A stretch of DNA of 64,000 bases from JBCAXA01 sp038749025. Its GTDB lineage: Bacteria; Pseudomonadota; Gammaproteobacteria; Steroidobacterales; Woeseiaceae. The first letter of the stretch is position 1. The number at the start of each line of letters is the position of its first letter. Shown here one piece after another: positions 15,568 to 23,884 of the stretch. Position numbers and translations under genes: made by a program. The notes beneath the pieces were generated by a model. That model searched no databases. It worked only from the letters and a program-made list of their open reading frames with translations, and had not been told where the DNA came from. The DNA lies in the NCBI GenBank assembly GCA_038749025.1, contig JBCDIL010000009.1, positions 1 through 64,000 on the forward strand, written 5' to 3'.

Positions 15568-16313
15568 CGATGATCCCCTGCGTTTTTGCGCCGGTGCGAT
15601 GCCAGTTGTCGCTCGCGACCGGCTGCTTGTCGCGAATAAGATGCTAGCGCACTCAGCAGCAACCAATCGGGTAACGCGCGCTTTAGCCGGGGCGGTCCGG
15701 TCAGGGAAATTGAGCCGCGTCGGAGTTCGGTTTTTAGATTGCGAATACCGCGCCATGCCTCAACGAAACAGCGCAAATCAGCTTGCACCAACAAATCTGT
15801 TTCATACCCCGGGTGCTTCAAGCACATGTCAGCGTGACCGTCATTGCTGACCAACCAAAAGCGCCGGAACTCGGTCGGCGTGCCGCTGAACTCGAATTCG
15901 ACCACGGTTCGCCCGACCGGCATCGCGTCGGGATTGAGTCGTTGCGACATACTCCACGCCAAGAACGCCGGGTCGAGGTCGTCGACATCCATGTCGCGCG
16001 CCCATCGCTGCCCCCAGGCGGCGAGCCCCATCACGGTGTCATCGAGTTCGCGCGTGGCGGCCGTCGGTAGGTACCGATAACGTTTTGTACCGGGGATGGC
16101 CTCTCGGGTCGCGAGTCCGGCGTGCACAAGTTCGCCGAGCCGCCTCGACAACAAGCTGGGCGATATTCGTGGGACACCCGCATGAATCTCGTTAAACGTC
16201 TCGCAGCCATCCAGTAGTCGGCTGACGATCAACAGCGTCCAACGACGGCACAACAGTTCCGCCGCTAAGGCGAGCGGGCAGTATTGGCCATAGCTCGATG
16301 CCGGTTTTGCCAT
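15564..16313 (-). CDS. HxlR-family transcriptional regulator with SCP2-like C-terminal domain
   Basis: 249 residues. The N-terminal winged helix shows the HxlR signature: YCPLALAAELLCRRWTLLIVSRLL at about 12-35 with a cysteine near the start, then ISPSLLSRRLGELVHAGL and a basic wing (GTKRYRYLPT). From about residue 110 it continues as a sterol-carrier-protein (SCP2)-like domain, which in relatives is thought to bind a hydrophobic ligand. It is divergent, across 93 bases, from the haloperoxidase-like gene, which makes that gene its obvious candidate target. A short inverted repeat lies in the gap. Confidence 0.85.
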   Translation of the reverse strand: MAKPASSYGQYCPLALAAELLCRRWTLLIVSRLLDGCETFNEIHAGVPRISPSLLSRRLGELVHAGLATREAIPGTKRYRYLPTAATRELDDTVMGLAAWGQRWARDMDVDDLDPAFLAWSMSQRLNPDAMPVGRTVVEFEFSGTPTEFRRFWLVSNDGHADMCLKHPGYETDLLVQADLRCFVEAWRGIRNLKTELRRGSISLTGPPRLKRALPDWLLLSALASYSRQAAGRERQLASHRRKNAGDHR

Positions 16314-16329
16314 ACGTGCGCTCCAACTA

Positions 16330-16349
16330 ACTACAAAAAATAGAGTAGT
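16330..16349. promoter_or_regulatory. Inverted repeat between the HxlR gene and the haloperoxidase gene
   Basis: ACTAC at 16330-16334 and GTAGT at 16345-16349 form an inverted repeat with a 10-base A-rich centre, 17 bases upstream of the HxlR start codon. HxlR-type dimers bind short palindromes with A/T-rich centres. The arms are only five bases, so chance is possible. Confidence 0.35.
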
Positions 16350-16406
16350 CGATGTCGCGGCTTGGCGGTAGCGTCATACCGTTACCCGCGTGAGGAGTCC
16401 CGTTCT

Positions 16407-17702
16407 ATGCGCTTATGTCTATGTTTCTTGGTGGCGAGCATCGGCGTCGCCTGGGTTCGATCGGCGCTGGCCGACCCGATGCTGGCGACCGATTGGAACG
16501 CCGAGGTGCTGGCGCTTGCCGAGGCGGAGGACGGTTTTTTAACGCTGAAGGGCCTGCGCACGGCAACGATGTTGCACCTAGCGATGCACGATGTTCTGCA
16601 AAGTAAGGCTGGTCGATATGCCACCTACGCCGATACCCAAGCGCCAACGGCTGCGGTGTCGGTAACCCGTGCAGCCAACACGGCGGCGTATACCGTCGCT
16701 GCCGATCAATACCCGAACGAGAAAGACAGACTGAGTCAGCTGCACGCTCGGTGGGCCAAGGCGCTGCAGACTGAGAACGCAGCGGCGAGCGACGAATTCG
16801 GTACCCGGGTCGCCATGGCGCTCTTGGAACTGCGTGCTGGCGATGGCTGGGATGCAGAGGCGGAGTATCGGTGGCATCCGATGGCGCCCGGTGTCTACGC
16901 CGAGTTTTCCGAGCATAGCGGAACGCCCGAGGGCTTTATTTTCGGCGCAGGCTGGGCCAACGCGCGCGGCTTCGCCCTCAATGCGCCGGACCAATTCCGC
17001 TCACCGCCGCCGCCGGCGATAACCAGTGATGCCTACACGGCTGCCTACAATGAAGTGAAGGCGTTCGGCCGCTTTCAGAGCATGGACCGTACGCCGGAGC
17101 AAACGCATATCGCGTTGTGGTGGAAAGACTTCGTCGATAATTCTCACAATCGGCTAGCTCGGCAACTGATCGCCGCTGAGCAGCTGCCGCTCGCCGAGGC
17201 CGTTCGCTTGCTAGCGCTTCTCAACATGGCCGTCTTCGATGCCTACGTGGCGAGCTTCGATAACAAGTTTCATTACAACCACTGGCGACCGTTCACAGCG
17301 ATTCGGTGGGCCGACAACGACGGCAACGCGGCTACCGTTGTCGACCCGACGTGGACCAACACGCATCGTCATACCTACGCGTTCCCGTCGTATCCATCCG
17401 CGCACGGCACGGCATGCGCCGCCGCGATGACGGCATTGGAAGCGGTATTTGGTAATGACTATGCCTTCACGATGCTTACGCCGACTGTCGATATTGCCGG
17501 GCCGTTTTCGGGCAAGCTTGCGATGGAGCCAGCGACTCGTGAGTTTGCTCGCTTTGAGGATGCGGCTAGCGAGTGCGCGCTATCACGTGTTTACTTGGGC
17601 ATCCACTTTCGTTACGACTCCGAGGCGGGTGAAGCGCTCGGCCGGGATGTTGGGCGCAACGTTTTGGTGCGGTTACTGGTGCCGACGAGCAAAAGGCACT
17701 AG
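16407..17702 (+). CDS. Secreted vanadium-dependent haloperoxidase / PAP2-like phosphatase
   Basis: 431 residues from the ATG at 16407, with GAGGAG about ten bases upstream. The first 22 residues are a signal peptide ending SALAD. The three anion-pocket motifs of the vanadate/phosphate-binding family are visible in order: KFHYNHWRPFTAIRW (Lys then RP), PSYPSAHG, and SRVYLGIHFRYDSEAG with the catalytic His. The family includes vanadium haloperoxidases and acid phosphatases that share the same pocket, so haloperoxidase activity cannot be asserted from motifs. It should act in the periplasm or outside the cell. It is divergent from the HxlR regulator and tail-to-tail with a small membrane protein (4-base overlap). 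Confidence 0.85.
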   Translation: MRLCLCFLVASIGVAWVRSALADPMLATDWNAEVLALAEAEDGFLTLKGLRTATMLHLAMHDVLQSKAGRYATYADTQAPTAAVSVTRAANTAAYTVAADQYPNEKDRLSQLHARWAKALQTENAAASDEFGTRVAMALLELRAGDGWDAEAEYRWHPMAPGVYAEFSEHSGTPEGFIFGAGWANARGFALNAPDQFRSPPPPAITSDAYTAAYNEVKAFGRFQSMDRTPEQTHIALWWKDFVDNSHNRLARQLIAAEQLPLAEAVRLLALLNMAVFDAYVASFDNKFHYNHWRPFTAIRWADNDGNAATVVDPTWTNTHRHTYAFPSYPSAHGTACAAAMTALEAVFGNDYAFTMLTPTVDIAGPFSGKLAMEPATREFARFEDAASECALSRVYLGIHFRYDSEAGEALGRDVGRNVLVRLLVPTSKRH

Positions 17703-17962
17703 GGCTCAGTCGCGTGCTGGCGCCGTCGTAGCGCTCTGACAATGCCGAAGACACTGATCGCTAACCAAAAGACCTCGATGACAAAGGCGCTCAGATTAAA
17801 CTCGGCTAGCAATGAGACGATGATGCCCGCGGCACCGATACCGTTAGCCAACGAGTAACGAACGGATTGGGCCTCCCAACGGCCCACTTGCAGCAACGCG
17901 AAAGCGGCGACAATGAAGGCCGCGCCAACAAGACCGGCCGCATCGGCGATCGTTATTGTCAT
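17699..17962 (-). CDS. Small membrane protein, CBU_0592-like
   Basis: 87 residues with three hydrophobic helices (about 5-25, 38-53, 56-76) and a basic C-terminal tail (RALRRRQHATEP). Composition and the pattern GRWEAQSVRYSLANGIGAAGIIVSLL fit the uncharacterised CBU_0592 membrane family as I remember it. Its ATG overlaps the stop of the ACT-domain gene by four bases, making it the last cistron of the copper operon string. No function is known. Confidence 0.75.
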   Translation of the reverse strand: MTITIADAAGLVGAAFIVAAFALLQVGRWEAQSVRYSLANGIGAAGIIVSLLAEFNLSAFVIEVFWLAISVFGIVRALRRRQHATEP

Positions 17963-18354
17963 TCGCCGAGTGTCTCTAACGCGGTGAGCGCTCGCTGTCC
18001 ATCGCGTTCGGGAACGAAGATATGGTCGTGATGGAAACCGGCGAACACGTTCGCACTGATATTCGCGGCCGCCAGTTTTTCTGCGAATGCTGCCGTTAGA
18101 CCGACGGCTTCCAAGCTGGAATGAACGCTTAGGGTGATGCGGGTAAAGGTGGTGGTGTAGGTGAGTCCAAACGTGTCGGCGATCGCTTGTTCGACCACGA
18201 CGGTCAGTCCTTCGTCCTCACGGAACGTCGCAAGCGCATGCGCCAGTAAATCGCTGCCAGTGCCGGCCGTAACCGTTGCAATGACGTAGGTGGCCGGATC
18301 GAGTACCGGCGCGGCGCTGCGCAGTAACGCACCAAGATCGGTGATACCACTCAC
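17959..18354 (-). CDS. ACT-domain protein (ACT_3-like)
   Basis: 131 residues if translated from the GTG at 18354, whose bases overlap the copB stop (GTGA). Alternative starts at 18357 and 18360 add one or two residues. The opening SGITDLGALLRSAAPVLDPATYV and the later VGLTAAFAEKLAAANISANVFAGFHHDHIFVP match the two-ACT-domain proteins often annotated ACT_3/DUF2241. Such domains usually sense small ligands such as amino acids. Its close coupling to copper genes is unexpected, and nothing in the sequence ties it to copper. Confidence 0.8.
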   Translation of the reverse strand: MSGITDLGALLRSAAPVLDPATYVIATVTAGTGSDLLAHALATFREDEGLTVVVEQAIADTFGLTYTTTFTRITLSVHSSLEAVGLTAAFAEKLAAANISANVFAGFHHDHIFVPERDGQRALTALETLGE

Positions 18355-19103
18355 CACCAAGCCCGAAGTCCGACGACGAAGACGGTCTCCGACGGGTTCT
18401 CGCCAGCGGCGCGCAGCGCACGGCGTGCATCGCCAACGGCAGACTCGTACAGAATACCGATGTATGGCGCGATCTCACGCCGCCATTCGTAACGCAGGCG
18501 CAGTCCCGCCTCAACGTGATTGATGCCGCTGTAAACACCGGTAGCCACGTCGTCGTCCACGGCGGCGTCAACCTCGACTTTCGGTTGCAGGATCAGGCGT
18601 TGCGTTAGCAAAAATTCATATTCGACTTCGGCACGGGCAGACACATCGCCGCGATCGTTTACGAACAGCGCTGCATCAACTTCAAACCAATACGGTGCTA
18701 AGCCCTGTACGCCGAGCGTGGCGAAATACCGCGTCGGCCCGGGCTCGGGATCGACCCGAAGTCCGGCTTGTACGTCCCAAAACGAGTGTACGGCACGGCT
18801 GTAAAGTGCTTGCCATTCGGCTGACGCTAGCGTTGTTTCGTCGTCGAGCTCACCCTCGGTTTTAAGCCACAACTTATGCTCGTCGCCGCCAATCCAGCCC
18901 TGCGCCTCCCAGCCGAGCTCATCGTCCAGCCACTCAAATTGCTCGGCCAGCACGAGGTAATTGATCTGCCCGCCGTGTCCGGCGTGCAGCGCGGCTCGCG
19001 CTTTCGCCATTTCATCGGGGTCGTGGAACTCATCGGCTGCGTTCTGGGCACAAACGCTTGTCGTTAGAAGCAACGCTGCCAGAGTGTAACTCGCGAGCCT
19101 CAT
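18351..19103 (-). CDS. copB: Copper resistance protein B (outer-membrane)
   Basis: 250 residues with a signal peptide (MRLASYTLAALLLTTSVCAQ). The body is typical of CopB: LVLAEQFEWLDDELGWEAQGWIGGD near the start, repeated amphipathic strands, the segment VQGLAPYWFEVDAALFV, then LRLRYEWRREIAPYIGILYE and a C-terminal aromatic (WW). CopB is an outer-membrane barrel that acts with CopA in periplasmic copper detoxification. The usual Met/His-rich N-terminal extension is nearly absent here, only HAGHGG remaining. Its ATG overlaps the copA stop by four bases. Confidence 0.93.
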   Translation of the reverse strand: MRLASYTLAALLLTTSVCAQNAADEFHDPDEMAKARAALHAGHGGQINYLVLAEQFEWLDDELGWEAQGWIGGDEHKLWLKTEGELDDETTLASAEWQALYSRAVHSFWDVQAGLRVDPEPGPTRYFATLGVQGLAPYWFEVDAALFVNDRGDVSARAEVEYEFLLTQRLILQPKVEVDAAVDDDVATGVYSGINHVEAGLRLRYEWRREIAPYIGILYESAVGDARRALRAAGENPSETVFVVGLRAWW

Positions 19104-20929
19104 CCGTGCTTATGAGAGCGGACCGAGACGGTACGCATCATACCGGCGTGCATGTGGTAGAGAAGGTGGCAATGGAATGCCCAGTCACCGGGTTCGTCGG
19201 CCGTAATGTCAACCGACATTCGTTCGCCCGGTTTTACGACAACGGTGTGCTTACGCGGTTTATTTGGCCCGTCGTTTGTAACGACGTCGAAGAACATGCC
19301 GTGCAAATGAATTGGGTGCGGCATCATCGTGTTATTTGTCAGCGTAAGTCGTACGCGCTCGCCTTCGTGAAACACAATAGGACCGTCGACCTCTGAGTAC
19401 TTAATGCCATCGAACGACCACATGTAGCGTTCCATGTTGCTCGTCAAATGCAGCTGCAGGGTTCGACTGGGTACGCGCTTATCAGGGTTCGGCTCACGGC
19501 TCTTGAGGTCGGTGTAAACCAGTACGCGATGCGGCTCGTCTTCCAGCCCGAGCGGCCGTTCGTGTAAACGGTTGACCGGATTCTCAGCAATATTGACGAC
19601 GCCAGGGCCTCGCTGCAGGGTCGGCAGGACGGTCTCGTGCTGTTTGTCTTCTTCCATGCCAGCATATTTATCGTGACCCATCGCGGCGTGATCCATGCCC
19701 ACATGCATGCCCGCATGCTTATCGTGGTCCATTGCCGAATGGTCCATGTCCGTGTGTTTGTTGTGCTTCTTGCTGGCGTGCTTATCGTGGCCGTTCGCCG
19801 TGTGATCCATGCCCGCGTGCGCGCCATGATCCATGGCCATGTCTTTCATGGTCAGTGTCGGTCGCGCTCGCAACGACGGGACGGGGGCGAGCAGACCGGG
19901 GCGGGCTGCCAACGTCGCGCGGGCCATCCCGCTTCGATCGTTCGATTCTGCGACCAGTGTGTAGGCGTCTGCGCTCGGTTCGACGATCACGTCGAAGGTC
20001 TCTGCGGTGCCGATTTGAAACTCGTCGATCGTTACCGGTTTTACATCGAGTCCGTCGGCCGCCACGACGGTCATCGGTAGCCCCGGAATACGGACGTTGA
20101 AGATACTCATCGCTGCTGAGTTGATGAACCGCAGTCTGACTCGTTCGCCCGGTGTGAATAGACCGGTCCAATTGTCGTTAGGCCCCTGTCCGTTGACGAG
20201 GTACGTGTAGGTTGCGCCGGTTACATCGGCGATGTCGGTGGGGTTCATCCGCATCGCACCCCAAGCACGGCGATCTGCCAGCGCCGGATCGAAGCCGCGG
20301 CGGCGGGCGTCACGGATAAAGTCGCCGATCGTACGCTGCTGGTAGTTGTAGTTGTCGCTCATTTTTTTGAGCTTCGAAAAGACGCGATGCGGATTCTCAA
20401 ATGTCCAATCCGACAGCTGCACGATGTATTCGCGGTCGAACGGTTCGGCATAACCATTCGCCGGTTCAACAATGATCGGCCCGTAGTGGCCGGCTTGCTC
20501 TTGCAGACCGGAGTGACTGTGATACCAGTACGTTCCGGCTTGGCGGAGCGTGAACCTGTAAGTAAACGTCTCACCGGGTTTGATACCCGGAAAGCTAAGG
20601 CCGGGTACGCCGTCCATGTGAAAAGGCAGCAAGATGCCGTGCCAGTGGATCGACGTATCTCTTTTCAGCCGATTTCGAACGTTTACGGTTAGCGTATCGC
20701 CTTCGCGCCAGCGGAGTAATGGCGCCGGCAGCGCCTCGTTGACAAGGATGGCGCTTGCTTTGCGACCGTCGATTCGCACCGGCGTTGTCGATACGGTCAG
20801 GTCGAAACGTGATCCGTCGAGCGCGGTTAGCCCGCTCAAATCAGCACCGTCGCTGCGTGCCCACGCCGGCAGCAACGCGCTGCTTAAGCCACAACCAGCA
20901 CTAACACCTATGAGTTCGCGTCGATTCAT
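19100..20929 (-). CDS. copA: Periplasmic multicopper oxidase CopA
   Basis: 609 residues. The N-terminus NRRELIGVSAGCGLSSALLPAWA is a twin-arginine-type signal. Copper-ligand motifs are complete: HWHG at 95-98, HSH at 137-139, HPIHLHG near 538 and HCHLLYHMHAGM near 586 (type 1, 2 and 3 sites with an axial Met). Residues about 361-431 form a Met/His/Lys-rich linker with repeated MDH and HDKHAGM units, a likely copper store or sensor. It oxidises Cu(I) in the periplasm and is first in the copA-copB-ACT-membrane protein string. No copper-responsive regulator gene is adjacent. Confidence 0.95.
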   Translation of the reverse strand: MNRRELIGVSAGCGLSSALLPAWARSDGADLSGLTALDGSRFDLTVSTTPVRIDGRKASAILVNEALPAPLLRWREGDTLTVNVRNRLKRDTSIHWHGILLPFHMDGVPGLSFPGIKPGETFTYRFTLRQAGTYWYHSHSGLQEQAGHYGPIIVEPANGYAEPFDREYIVQLSDWTFENPHRVFSKLKKMSDNYNYQQRTIGDFIRDARRRGFDPALADRRAWGAMRMNPTDIADVTGATYTYLVNGQGPNDNWTGLFTPGERVRLRFINSAAMSIFNVRIPGLPMTVVAADGLDVKPVTIDEFQIGTAETFDVIVEPSADAYTLVAESNDRSGMARATLAARPGLLAPVPSLRARPTLTMKDMAMDHGAHAGMDHTANGHDKHASKKHNKHTDMDHSAMDHDKHAGMHVGMDHAAMGHDKYAGMEEDKQHETVLPTLQRGPGVVNIAENPVNRLHERPLGLEDEPHRVLVYTDLKSREPNPDKRVPSRTLQLHLTSNMERYMWSFDGIKYSEVDGPIVFHEGERVRLTLTNNTMMPHPIHLHGMFFDVVTNDGPNKPRKHTVVVKPGERMSVDITADEPGDWAFHCHLLYHMHAGMMRTVSVRSHKHG

Positions 20930-21150
20930 CGCTTGATCGGTAAGTCTCGGACGGGAGTCGGCACGTTACCGTCGCCTTTCCAGAGAGACAAGTGACGACG
21001 CAGCGTTTCCTGTTCTTCGCTGTGCACAGGGCGGCCCAAATTATCGTCAGAGCTTCGGCGCAGGAGCGGCTAGACCCCTCCGACGGCTTGCCGCCTAGGC
21101 GCGAGACGCGGTACGGTCCCCGCCACCAGCAGTAGACCGGACGGCGTGGC

Positions 21151-22572
21151 ATGCCGATTACAGTCCCCGATTTTTCAGCAGCGCGCGTTACCGTCGCCGG
21201 TGACGTCATGTTGGATGAATATTGGTTCGGCGCGACCCGTCGCATCTCGCCCGAAGCGCCGGTACCGGTCGTTCATGTCGGTGCCGACGAGGTACGGCCG
21301 GGTGGTGCGGCGAACGTTGCCGTCAATGTGGCGGCACTTGGGGCGCAAACCGCGTTGACCGGTGTCATCGGCGCTGATAACGCCGCCGGACAATTGACCA
21401 CGCTGGTCGCCGATGCCGGCATCGACCCGCATTTCGTTGCGGACCCCTCCATTCCGACCGTGTCAAAACTGCGGGTGCTGTCGCGTGGCCAGCAGCTCAT
21501 ACGGCTTGATCGTGAGGAGCCGGTCGTTCGGAATGCAACGCTAGGACCGGCGCTGGAATCCCTACTCGGTCGTACCGATGTGTTGGTTTTATCGGACTAC
21601 GCCAAAGGTGCATTACACGATGTCGGTGATCTGATCGCGCTCGCTAAACGGCAGGGTGTGCCGGTACTGGTCGATCCGAAAGGCACAGACTTTGCGCGGT
21701 ATCGTGGGGCGACCTTGTTAACACCGAACGAATCGGAATTCGAAGCGGTTGCCGGTCCATCGTCCAGCGATGACGAGTTGGTTGAGCGCGCGCGCGCACT
21801 GGCGACCGACCTCGACCTTGAGGCGCTGCTCGTAACGCGCTCCGAGCGCGGCATGTTGCTCATCGAAAGAGCTGAGCCCGAGCCGTTTTTCCTCTCGACC
21901 GTCGCTCGCGAGGTGTTCGATGTTACCGGGGCTGGCGACACCGTTATCGCGACGCTCGCGGCAGCTCTAGCGGCCCGGCTAACGCGACGCGAAGCGTCGC
22001 TGCTCGCGAATCTGGCGGCCGGTCTTGTCGTTCGAAAAATAGGGGTGGCTACGGTAACGCCGGCTGAACTTCACGACGCCTTGCATCAACGCGGCACCGG
22101 GGGACGCGGCGTGCAAGATTCCGCCTCGTTGGTCATCGCCCGCGCGGCGGCGCAAGAAGCTGGGCAACGCGTTGTCATGACAAACGGGTGCTTCGATATC
22201 CTACACGCCGGTCACGTCGCCTACCTGGAGGAAGCGAAATCCTTGGGCGACCGACTGATCGTTGCCGTCAACGACGATGCTTCTGTGCGCCGTCTTAAAG
22301 GGCAGGATCGGCCAATAAATCCGCTCGATGATCGATTGGCGGTGTTGGCTGGACTTGCCGCAGTCGATTGGGTTGTTCCGTTCTCGGCCGATACACCGGC
22401 CGCGCTTATCGAAGCGGTTACCCCAGACGTATTGGTTAAAGGCGGCGACTACGCGGTCGATGAAATCGTTGGCGGAGCGCACGTACTCGCCAACGGCGGC
22501 GAGGTACGCGTGCTTGCCTTCCGACCGGGCCGCTCCAGTTCACGAATCATCGACGCGATTCGAGGTAGCTGA
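21151..22572 (+). CDS. hldE: Bifunctional heptose 7-phosphate kinase / heptose 1-phosphate adenylyltransferase
   Basis: 473 residues. The N-terminal ribokinase-like domain (about 1-320) has RRISPEAPVPVV, GGAANVAVNVAALG and the catalytic DVTGAGDTV. The C-terminal nucleotidyltransferase (about 340-473) has TNGCFDILHAGHVAYLEEA with the HxGH motif and ends SSSRIIDAIR. Together they perform the kinase and adenylyl-transfer steps of ADP-heptose synthesis for the LPS inner core. waaA follows 25 bases later, so the two make an LPS-core operon. Length and domain order match E. coli HldE. Confidence 0.97.
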   Translation: MPITVPDFSAARVTVAGDVMLDEYWFGATRRISPEAPVPVVHVGADEVRPGGAANVAVNVAALGAQTALTGVIGADNAAGQLTTLVADAGIDPHFVADPSIPTVSKLRVLSRGQQLIRLDREEPVVRNATLGPALESLLGRTDVLVLSDYAKGALHDVGDLIALAKRQGVPVLVDPKGTDFARYRGATLLTPNESEFEAVAGPSSSDDELVERARALATDLDLEALLVTRSERGMLLIERAEPEPFFLSTVAREVFDVTGAGDTVIATLAAALAARLTRREASLLANLAAGLVVRKIGVATVTPAELHDALHQRGTGGRGVQDSASLVIARAAAQEAGQRVVMTNGCFDILHAGHVAYLEEAKSLGDRLIVAVNDDASVRRLKGQDRPINPLDDRLAVLAGLAAVDWVVPFSADTPAALIEAVTPDVLVKGGDYAVDEIVGGAHVLANGGEVRVLAFRPGRSSSRIIDAIRGS

Positions 22573-22597
22573 ACGGCCACTTCGGTCGGCTACGCCT

Positions 22598-23884
22598 ATG
22601 CGCTTTTTGTACCTTACGGCGGTCTATTTGGTGTCGCCGCTCATGCTGTTGTTCTGGCTGGTTCGTGGATTGCGAAATCCCGCTTACATGGACCGACTCG
22701 GGCAGCGCTTTGGCTTTGGCGTGCCGAGAATCGGACAGGCATCGATTTGGATTCACGCGGTATCCGTCGGTGAAGTGCAAGCGGCGGTACCGCTGATTCG
22801 CCAACTCATTCAGTTGTACCCGGACAAGCGCTTGGTCGTCACGACGGTGACGCCAACCGGTGCTGCTCGGGTCCGTCGCGTGTTCGGCGATTCCGTCACC
22901 CATGTCTACGTTCCGTTTGAGACCAACGGTGCCGTCAAGCGTTTTTTCGACCGCGTGCAACCGACGATCGCAATCATTATGGAGACAGAGATCTGGCCGA
23001 ACCTCTATAACGAATGCGGCGTGCGGGGTATTCCGTTGGTTCTTGCCAGTGCTCGCATATCGCCCCGATCAGTGGGTCACTATCGTCGTTTGGTACCGTT
23101 GTTCCGCGAAGCACTGTCGCACGGTATCGTCATTGCGGCGCAGAGCGAGTCCGACGCCGAACGGTTTCGCCAGCTCGGTGCCGCCCCGGAACGCACCTTC
23201 GTTACCGGCAATTTGAAATTTGATATCGAATCCGACCCGGTACATTTCGCCACCGGTCGCGATCTTCGGCAGATGCTCGGGGAGGACCGCTCGGTCTGGA
23301 TTGCCGCGAGTACGCACCGCGGCGAAGAGGAGATCATTCTCAATGCGCACGCGACGATTCTGGCGAAAAATCCCGATGCGCTAATGGTATTGGTGCCGCG
23401 CCATCCCGAGCGTTTCGACGAGCTCGCCCGACTATTGCGTGATCGCGGCGAGCGGTTTGTCCGTCGCACTAGCGGGTCGGAGGTCACCGCCGAAACAGCC
23501 GTTTACCTATGCGACACAATGGGCGAGGTGATGAGTTTTTACGCAGCCTGCGACGTGGCGTTTGTTGCTGGATCGCTGGTACCTATCGGTGGACACAATC
23601 TTCTGGAGCCGGCGATTTTGGGCAAACCGGTGCTTACCGGGCCGCACAATTTCAACAGCGAAGACATCGCAACGCGTCTCAGTGACGCAAAGGCCTGCAT
23701 TATCGTTGAATCGGGCGATGAGCTAGCTCAGACGGTGGCACAGTTGATGGAGCGGCCGAACGAACGCACTGAATTTGGAGCGCGTGCGCAAGCTGTTCTC
23801 AATGACAACCGGGGCGCACTGCGCGAGTTGCTAATGCTGCTCGCGCCGCTGATTACCCGTCCGATCGCTCCTCAGGCGACCTAA
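22598..23884 (+). CDS. waaA: 3-deoxy-D-manno-octulosonic acid (Kdo) transferase
   Basis: 428 residues from the ATG at 22598; an earlier in-frame start would lie inside hldE. The first 20 residues form a membrane helix (LYLTAVYLVSPLMLLFWLVRG). IHAVSVGEVQAAVPLI with the catalytic Glu, METEIWPNL and, in the C-terminal GT-B lobe, GGHNLLEPA are hallmarks of WaaA/KdtA, which adds Kdo to lipid A precursor on the inner face of the inner membrane. Its last 32 bases overlap the convergent tolC gene. Confidence 0.97.
   Translation: MRFLYLTAVYLVSPLMLLFWLVRGLRNPAYMDRLGQRFGFGVPRIGQASIWIHAVSVGEVQAAVPLIRQLIQLYPDKRLVVTTVTPTGAARVRRVFGDSVTHVYVPFETNGAVKRFFDRVQPTIAIIMETEIWPNLYNECGVRGIPLVLASARISPRSVGHYRRLVPLFREALSHGIVIAAQSESDAERFRQLGAAPERTFVTGNLKFDIESDPVHFATGRDLRQMLGEDRSVWIAASTHRGEEEIILNAHATILAKNPDALMVLVPRHPERFDELARLLRDRGERFVRRTSGSEVTAETAVYLCDTMGEVMSFYAACDVAFVAGSLVPIGGHNLLEPAILGKPVLTGPHNFNSEDIATRLSDAKACIIVESGDELAQTVAQLMERPNERTEFGARAQAVLNDNRGALRELLMLLAPLITRPIAPQAT

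Noticed and set aside
20930..21150. Possible small gene or copper-responsive operator upstream of copA
   Set aside because: The minus-strand frame across this gap overlaps hldE and reads like a shadow; I found no convincing copper box or palindrome.
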